Shown: piece after piece, positions 58,604-64,000 of the stretch
Layout: the number at the start of each line of letters is the position of its first letter
Position numbering within the stretch: position 1 is the first letter of the stretch
Assembly (NCBI GenBank): GCA_035610365.1
Contig: CM069433.1
Span: 194,564,760-194,628,759, forward strand
Length of the DNA stretch: 64,000 nucleotides
DNA from: Aquatica leii
Taxonomy: Eukaryota > Arthropoda > Insecta > Coleoptera > Lampyridae
Direction of reading: 5' to 3'
Notes under the pieces: generated by a model
The model's database searches: none
What the model saw: the letters and a program-made list of their open reading frames with translations, nothing else
Told to the model about the DNA's origin: nothing
Position numbers and translations under genes: made by a program

Positions 58604-59527
58604 CTGAAAAGGAGAAGAGAAAAGCAAGAGTTGGGGACGTGTCGGACCTGCTGAATGAATGTTAGTCACGGCACGCCACTCTGCTCTGACACAACATGCA
58701 ATTATGCCTAATTATTGTGTAAAAATGGGGGAAGTTAGCGAATCGGTTAGAAACACAAAAAAACTATTAAAATATTTATTTATTATTGGTATAAAATAGC
58801 GTGCTCACACAATTAATGCCAAAAACCCTTTCTTCGCTTTACGAATAATCCCAAAAAAATTATAAAGAAAGTAAGGGTTTCTTAAAAAAAATTACATACA
58901 TTTATGCTTACTTTATCTATTTAAAAAAATACTGAAGGTCTTTCTTATACTAACGCAAATTTTAAACACCACACTATTAATACAATAATAAATAAATGAA
59001 AGTAAGCAAAACCAAAACGGTTTTTTCCCTATCGTACTTTGACAATTTGGAATAACTAATAATCTACGATAAGATATTTTTTCAAATCTGTGGTTTTTCA
59101 TTTGATACAAAATTTAGTTGAAAAAAAATCCCACCATCGATTGAAAAAGTTAATAATAAAAAGCATTAGTCTGCAATCGATTACGTTATAAGGTCCGATT
59201 TCTTATTGTATGTTTTTGTTAAGTATGATTCCGTTAAATAACTTAAGGTCGTATTATAGTACAAATATGTACAATAAAAAATCTTTCAAAATTTTTACAT
59301 CAAATATTAATCTACTAATAGCACACATCAAACTTAAATTAGAAAAAAAAAGAACTGACTCACTATTTTGAAATAAGTTTTTTATTTTGAGTGTGTGAAG
59401 ACTGAAAATGTTAAAGAGCACGTTCCATACGACTAAGATTTTTTTTAAAGTTTAATGAAAACATATGGAATTAACGTCTTTAACAGTAATTAAAGCACAA
59501 TCAATAAAACGTCTCCGTTTCTCCTAC
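58604..59527 (-). other. Amot intron between exons 5 and 6
   Basis: 924 bp with donor GTAGGAG at 59527 and acceptor TTTTCAG at 58604; AT-rich, no other feature. It is the only in-window complete intron of this gene longer than 60 bp. Confidence 0.75.
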
Positions 59528-59715
59528 CTTGCTCAGAAGTTGGGAATCTAACTGGCTGTCGATTTCTTTCAGTTGATTATCAAGAGTTTGTTTCGTACTA
59601 TCGAAACTCTTGTTCGCTTCATATTTACTATACGTGGGTACATGGTATGACGTATCGCTACTTGTGTATGAATTACTTGAACCAAAACCCGTCGATCCAG
59701 TTAAGACACTGTTGA
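59528..59715 (-). CDS. Amot: Angiomotin exon (window exon 5)
   Basis: 188 bp, from the acceptor TTTTAG at 59717-59716 to the donor AAG/GTAGGAG at 59528/59527. With one base carried over from the previous exon it reads 63 codons without a stop: VNSVLTGSTGFGSSNSYTSS, then SYHVPTYSKYE and LDNQLKEIDSQLDSQLLSK. The last part is heptad-like and could form a short helix. Too long an open frame with matching phases on both sides to be chance. If the donor were skipped, translation would add VGETETFY and stop, giving a shorter isoform end. Confidence 0.8.
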
Positions 59716-59764
59716 CTAAAACAAAATTGAACTCACCCTAATTTCCATCAGAAGCAAAACTTAC

Positions 59765-59949
59765 CAAGTTCTTCCCTGGAAACTGTAGCACCAAGCACGT
59801 GGTCAATATCGGCACCAGCTAAACTAGGATGGGGAGTGTGATGAGGTGAACGTCCAAGCATGCTCGAAACGTCTTTGTCGTATGTATGTTTTTGTAAAAC
59901 TTTGATCATGGCATCTCTTTCGGCTAGTTTCGACTCCAAATCTTTTAAT
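59765..59949 (-). CDS. Amot: Angiomotin exon (window exon 4): end of coiled coil
   Basis: 185 bp between the acceptor TTTTTTGCAG (G at 59950) and donor CTTG/GTAAGT (59765/59764). It reads LKDLESKLAERDAMIKVLQK, closely matching the end of the angiomotin coiled-coil domain (human phrase IIEKDAMIKVLQQ). It continues HTYDKDVSSMLGRSPHHTPH and ATVSREELG. Entry with a two-base carry-over and exit with one base agree with the neighbours. Confidence 0.92.
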
Positions 59950-59999
59950 CTGCAAAAAATTATTACTTTTTGCTCAAAGCTAAAGATTTTTCGTCTTAC

Positions 60000-60134
60000 C
60001 TCGATTCCAAGTCAGCCACTTTCTTTTGAGCGGCATGAACTTCATCCATGTGTCGTATCTTCTCGCTTCTGGCTTCTGCAATGATTTTCTCCGTCTCTTG
60101 ACTCGTTTTTTCCAAGGCAGCTATTTTAGCATCT
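60000..60134 (-). CDS. Amot: Angiomotin exon (window exon 3): coiled coil
   Basis: 135 bp between the acceptor TTTTCAG (60135) and donor AG/GTAAGA (60000/59999), flanked by introns of 54 and 50 bp. It reads DAKIAALEKTSQETEKIIAE, then ARSEKIRHMDEVHAAQKKVA and DLESR, a continuous charged coiled coil that corresponds to the stretch between the KWEQKYLEE and DAMIKVLQ landmarks of angiomotins. Confidence 0.9.
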
Positions 60135-60188
60135 CTGAAAATACAATCAAAACGTAAACGAATTCCACTAACACTTTCGAAAACATAC

Positions 60189-60678
60189 TTAGGTATACTA
60201 GCAGCATCTATTGCAGCTTGGCGCAAAGCACTCTCTTCTAAGTATCTCTGCTCCCATTTCGAACACTCCCCTTCGATCCTCATAATTTTTTCGTCTTTTT
60301 CGCGTAATCTCCTCTTAAGTTCGGAAGCTGATTCTTCGCCAGATCCACTGGGAGAATCCCACCCATGCTTGATTTCGTCGTGGGTCATACCCCTCGTACG
60401 TTGCAACTCCCTTTCTAACTGTAACCTTAACTTACGTTCCGTTTGTTCCCGTCGTTCGCTAGCTAGTTGTAACGATGTTAACGCTTTTTGTAATTGGACG
60501 ACCCTTTCGACGTACACCTGCTTTTTCCGGCATTCTTCCTCTAAACGAACTACGTTTCCCTGCGCGTTTGTAAGCGCCGTATCGAGTATATCAATGTGAG
60601 TTCTTTGCTCTTGAAGAGTTGCACGCTGAGCAGCCAATTCTATCTCTTGTCTTTCTTTTGCAGCAACCAATTCTTTAT
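60189..60678 (-). CDS. Amot: Angiomotin exon (window exon 2): core of the Angiomotin_C coiled-coil domain
   Basis: 490 bp between the acceptor CTGTTTAG (60679) and donor CCTAA/GTATGT (60189/60188). Angiomotins are junctional scaffold proteins that bind YAP/Yorkie-type coactivators, LATS/Warts-type kinases, actin and polarity proteins; this exon holds the most conserved part of the coiled coil (BAR-like lipid and dimer interface). Residues run NKELVAAKERQEIELAAQRA, THIDILDTALTNAQGNVVRL, EEECRKKQVYVERVVQLQKA, REQTERKLRLQLERELQRT, LREKDEKIMRIEGECSKWEQ, RYLEESALRQAAIDAASIPK. This parallels human AMOT ([57 protein letters not shown]) nearly throughout. No frameshift or stop. Confidence 0.97.
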
Positions 60679-60729
60679 CTAAACAGGATTAGTGTTAACA
60701 AAACCGCGTCGTGAAGATAAAACACTTAC

Positions 60730-61000
60730 TTTGGGTAATAAGTTGAGCTATGAGTATTTCGCGCTTGTTCAATTCTCTTCTCATATTTTCAGGTCCGGCG
60801 TTATCTGGTCCAGGAGAACGCGATAACATTTGCGTGCTGAGTAAATCCACCTGCTCTCGTAACGTTCGATTAACATCTTGCAAACGTCGGCAATCGCTTT
60901 GCAATCTTGCTCTAGCTGCACGTTCTAGACGTTCTCTCCTATCACACGATTGCACCAACTCTTCGTGAGACCTGTGCACCTTAAAAATTTCTTGCTCCAA
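60730..61000 (-). CDS. Amot: Angiomotin exon (window exon 1): start of the conserved coiled coil
   Basis: 271 bp between the acceptor TTTATTGCAG (61001) and donor CAAA/GTAAGT (60730/60729), entering in phase 0. It reads LEQEIFKVHRSHEELVQSCD, RRERLERAARARLQSDCRRL, QDVNRTLREQVDLLSTQMLS, ending NKREILIAQLITQ. Human AMOT has LEKEIQMISEAHENLMKSSS and RREALEKAMRNKLEGEIRRL at this place; the split codon rebuilds the conserved NKE. The N-terminal half of the protein (with the PPxY motifs that bind WW domains and the LATS site in family members) is encoded outside the window. The five exons after this one are separated by introns of 51, 54, 50, 49 and 924 bp. Confidence 0.95.
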
Positions 61001-64000
61001 CTGCAATAAACGCACATTAAAAGAAATTGTTTAACAAAATTCTATCTAAAAATGGCCGAAGTGTATATACTGGTGCATTGAGAGTACCAGTTTTTGATGT
61101 ATAAAGTAAACGATAAAAGTGAAACGTTACAGCCCCTGCGCCCTAACGCATTAGTCTACGCTGCAAAGAATGTTTCCAAAGTCATTTAAAAAGAGAGCAA
61201 GCACAACAAAACAAAAAAACTTGCAGTATGAAAAAAAAGAGATTAAGCTTGCCACGTGGACTAAGACAGAACTTTACCAAAATGCTTGTAGGTAATGGGA
61301 ACGTGTTCAGATACTAATTATATATTTTTATTATAACTGTACTAAAAAATGCCGTGTAAAATTACGTTTTACAGTTTTATCTGCTTGATTTAGTTCCAAA
61401 TTTGAGGTTCCAAGAGATATTATTTCAACCTTTTCTTACGAATTCGTTTTCCAAAATAAATTGTACACTATTTTTTGCATTCTTTAAAAATTACGTACGA
61501 CAAATTTTCAGTTAGAACACGTCCTACATGTTGCACCGATCAATCAGTAACGAATTTGGAAGCGCCGCGGACTGTAAGAGTGTGAATCATTTCGCACGTT
61601 AAAACTGTATATGAAAATCTCGCAATGGAGGTCGTTACAATGCTCTGCTACATATACAAGCATGAGCTCCAATAATTGTACCCCATACATAAAGAAAAAC
61701 TATGAAATTAATGTTTTAAAATAATGGAGAATGGAGAGTGCGCCCTGGAGACCTTATGAATCAGCCGTTACTGCATGCAATCGATTTGGACGGAACCAGA
61801 ACACTTGCCAGAGTCAGACACTTTTGACCATGATATTAAAGGGTGTTATGCTAAAAGTATTCTGATATAGGTTGCGTATTGTATAATTTTCGTCCCGGAA
61901 CACTCTCTTGCTACATTCAGAGTGTTCGCTCTCATTTTTTTTATTTTCTTTAAGTACGGAATTAATCAAGAAAAAAACGCTGTAAATAAGCTGGGGTTTA
62001 GTATTTTGGGGAGTTTTTAGTTAGTTCGCCTAAGAAGGGCTACCCGTAGAGGGTTATTATTATTTTGGGTTTCTTTCTATTTTTGGGAAGGATATCATAC
62101 CGTCTTTTGACGACTTTACAGCACTATATCTCCATCCAAGTCTAGTGTGAGTGAGTTTTTCACACTATGTCTGGACGTTTCAGGTTTTGTTGGATTTTCT
62201 TGTTTTCTTACTGCATTTGGGCGGTTGGTTGGGCAGTAGGGTAAGGTCACTCGGGGTCGGCTATCTAGGGAGAGATAGTCGAGCCGTACAACTCCATCGT
62301 ACTCTCTTTTCTCCTTCTGTCTTCCTGTCTTTCTTTCTCTTCTTTCGATCTGTCTCCATGAGTGGGGGGGCGCCTGTTGTGGGAACCTGACGGCTATGCG
62401 TCCGGGAAGGTTGATTGTCTCTGTTCCGGTAGCCTCAAGCTCTGGACCAGGCATTATACCTTTCGGGGGCCGTACGGCGGACTTGACGGAGCTGGGCAGG
62501 GGTGACCAATTCTTCTTAACCGGCGCATAGGATGTTGTGGTTGTACAGCAGGCACCGCTTCCGGCTACAGTCACGCCATTGCGGGCTGTAGTCCTTTATA
62601 TTTTGGATTTTTGCGCAAAATTATAGGATGCTTTATTTCTTTCTTCTTTTATCTACTTTCAGGGTGGGGGGATCTCCTGGGTCTTGTTCCCTCTGGTCTT
62701 AGATCAGAATCCATCCTGGGTGGAAGGAAGACTCTGGTGGGCAAGCGAGTACTGGTTGCGGTGACGTGCGCTTGTGTGGACTAACGTTGGGAGGCCCAAC
62801 GACGCGCTTGAACATCTCGACGCGAGGGCTTGAGGTGTGTTTAGACTCCGACGCCGCACAATCGTCCGGCACTCCAACGAGGAAACCTTAGTCTGCGATA
62901 GGATTCCTAGAGTATTTCCTAGTCTCGTGGTTGTGGGTGCCGTTCCTTCTCCATTTTCCTATGATACCTTAGTCCTTTTCCTGAGGAGCTTCCTAGGGAT
63001 TTATATTCAGGGTTGGATTTGTATTCAAGGGTTGGGGTTTCAAGGGATTTTAGGGCGTTGTCCTTGACCGTGGTCTAAACTTCTTTCTTTCCTATCATTC
63101 TTCTTTTTCTCTTGGGTTGCTTAGTATTGCCGGTCAGTAAGGTCTATGGGACTGCGTTGTTTTCTTTCTTGTTAGCGTAACGACTGTTGTCGACTTTCAA
63201 CGAGTACCTGTTCTGATACTTCTATTCTGTTGGTTGAGTTTCTGGTTCTTTGAAGTATCATTCCGCTTCATGCGACTTTTGGACACATCTGGTTGGTGAT
63301 GCTTAGTAAGCTGAAAAAATTTCTTTCATCTACGTTTCTTCTTGGGTTGGGTGTTATTGTGTTTTGGGGTTGGTTTTGGATTTTAGGGTTCTATCCTTGG
63401 CGTATGCCTAAATTTCTGTCTTCATTTTAGCTTTTGTTTTCGTTATTCTCGCTCCACGCTTTTATCTTGCTGGGGGGGAATCTGTTACGGTCGAAATTTT
63501 CATTGCGTACGCCTATGTATTCCGACGTGAAATTAGCTTACGGTTTGGACGCCCCCTACCGATCTTTTACGCGTGACTGTCATTTACGACGAATTCTTCC
63601 ACTTGAAAACTGCATAAAATGGCCGGTGAATTGGCGATTGAAATCTTCTAAACTTATCCACCGTAATGGGGACCAATTTATAAGGGTATTACGCTTATAA
63701 TACGTTTGCGTCGTCACCGGGTAAGATAATAGCTGTCATTTATTAAAACTCTGTGGTAATTTCTCGTAATTTAATAGCCGTTCCGCCACGTGCGGGTATT
63801 CGTCCTAGTCTTTAACTATTGATGAAGAATCAATTTCGAATAATAATTTCGTCGGATGAATGTAATCTGGGGCATACTACATATGGCAAAAATTTAAGGC
63901 ACCGAAGAACTAACTACAATTGTCGAGATCCTACTCAGGCGGCAGATACCTGCGTAACCACCGTTTTCGTCGGGGTATCACAGCACACGACGTGTGTTGC
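61001..64000 (-). other. 5' part of an Amot intron (over 3 kb), no further exon recognised
   Basis: No frame on the minus strand continues the coiled coil upstream of the acceptor at 61001, so the preceding exon must lie beyond 64000. The intron contains a GC-richer repeat block (61980-63420). The stretch 63430-64000 is less AT-rich than the rest and has an 88-codon plus-strand frame of unknown meaning. Confidence 0.5.
61980..63420. repeat. Retroelement-derived block in the Amot intron
   Basis: GC-richer than its surroundings. The part 63110-63195 (TAAGGTCTATGGGACTGCGTTG, then CTTGTTAGCGTAACGACTGTTG) matches 25130-25190 and the equivalent points of the 550-bp tandem units, tying it to the LTR-derived family. 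A 152-codon minus-strand frame (62574-62119) covers the left half; it is Pro/Arg-rich, shows no domain and does not look like angiomotin. Confidence 0.45.

Noticed and set aside
62116-62574. 152-codon minus-strand frame considered as an upstream angiomotin exon
   Set aside because: Pro/Arg-rich with no coiled coil, no matching splice phase shown, and it belongs to a GC-richer block tied to a repeat family.

Overview
The window is AT-rich nuclear DNA from an animal, most likely an insect. The clues are four spliceosomal introns of 49-54 bp in one gene, a mariner transposon, Jockey- and LOA/I-like non-LTR retrotransposons, many Penelope-like elements, and an angiomotin gene (a family present in many arthropods but reported missing from Drosophila melanogaster). 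I cannot name the species. Short introns of this size would suit a beetle, but that is only a hint.

Two host genes are visible, both on the minus strand. At the right end (57884-61000) lie the last six exons of an angiomotin orthologue. They join in frame through canonical splice sites into 662 codons plus a stop; the 5' exons lie beyond the right edge, behind an intron longer than 3 kb. At the left edge (1-318) is the start of an unrecognised serine-rich reading frame that runs off the window.

The 57 kb between them holds no gene I can support. It is a graveyard of mobile elements, often nested. By position: LOA/I-like non-LTR remnant (2.7-6.4 kb); mariner with TIRs (6.5-7.8 kb); a 2.8 kb TIR-bounded element filled with satellite-like repeats (11.7-14.5 kb); a 5'-intact, 3'-truncated non-LTR copy nested in a tandemly duplicated minus-strand non-LTR (14.7-18.1 kb); LTR-retrotransposon relics with a tRNA-Lys-type primer binding site (20.5-22.3 and 34.2-36.2 kb) and relatives, including a 550-bp tandem array (23.6-25.2 kb); Penelope-like fragments in both orientations (27.8-29.3, 36.2, 44.5, 51.3-53.6, 54.7-56.7 kb); an 18-bp minisatellite (29.7-30.1 kb); Jockey and LOA/I fragments (31.3-33.5 kb); further non-LTR fragments (39.7-40.8, 44, 53.6, 56.8 kb); and a 1.46 kb element with 14-bp TIRs and an 8-bp target duplication, whose empty target site survives in paralogous repeats (42.4-43.9 kb). 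Three small palindromic or hAT-type elements with target duplications sit inside the Penelope copies.

The most unusual objects are the two TIR-bounded elements with short repeated motifs inside (11675-14494 and 42389-43851), and a repeated short motif in the angiomotin tail. No complete new gene system was found. All calls were made by reading translations, motifs and repeats by eye; no database search was run.
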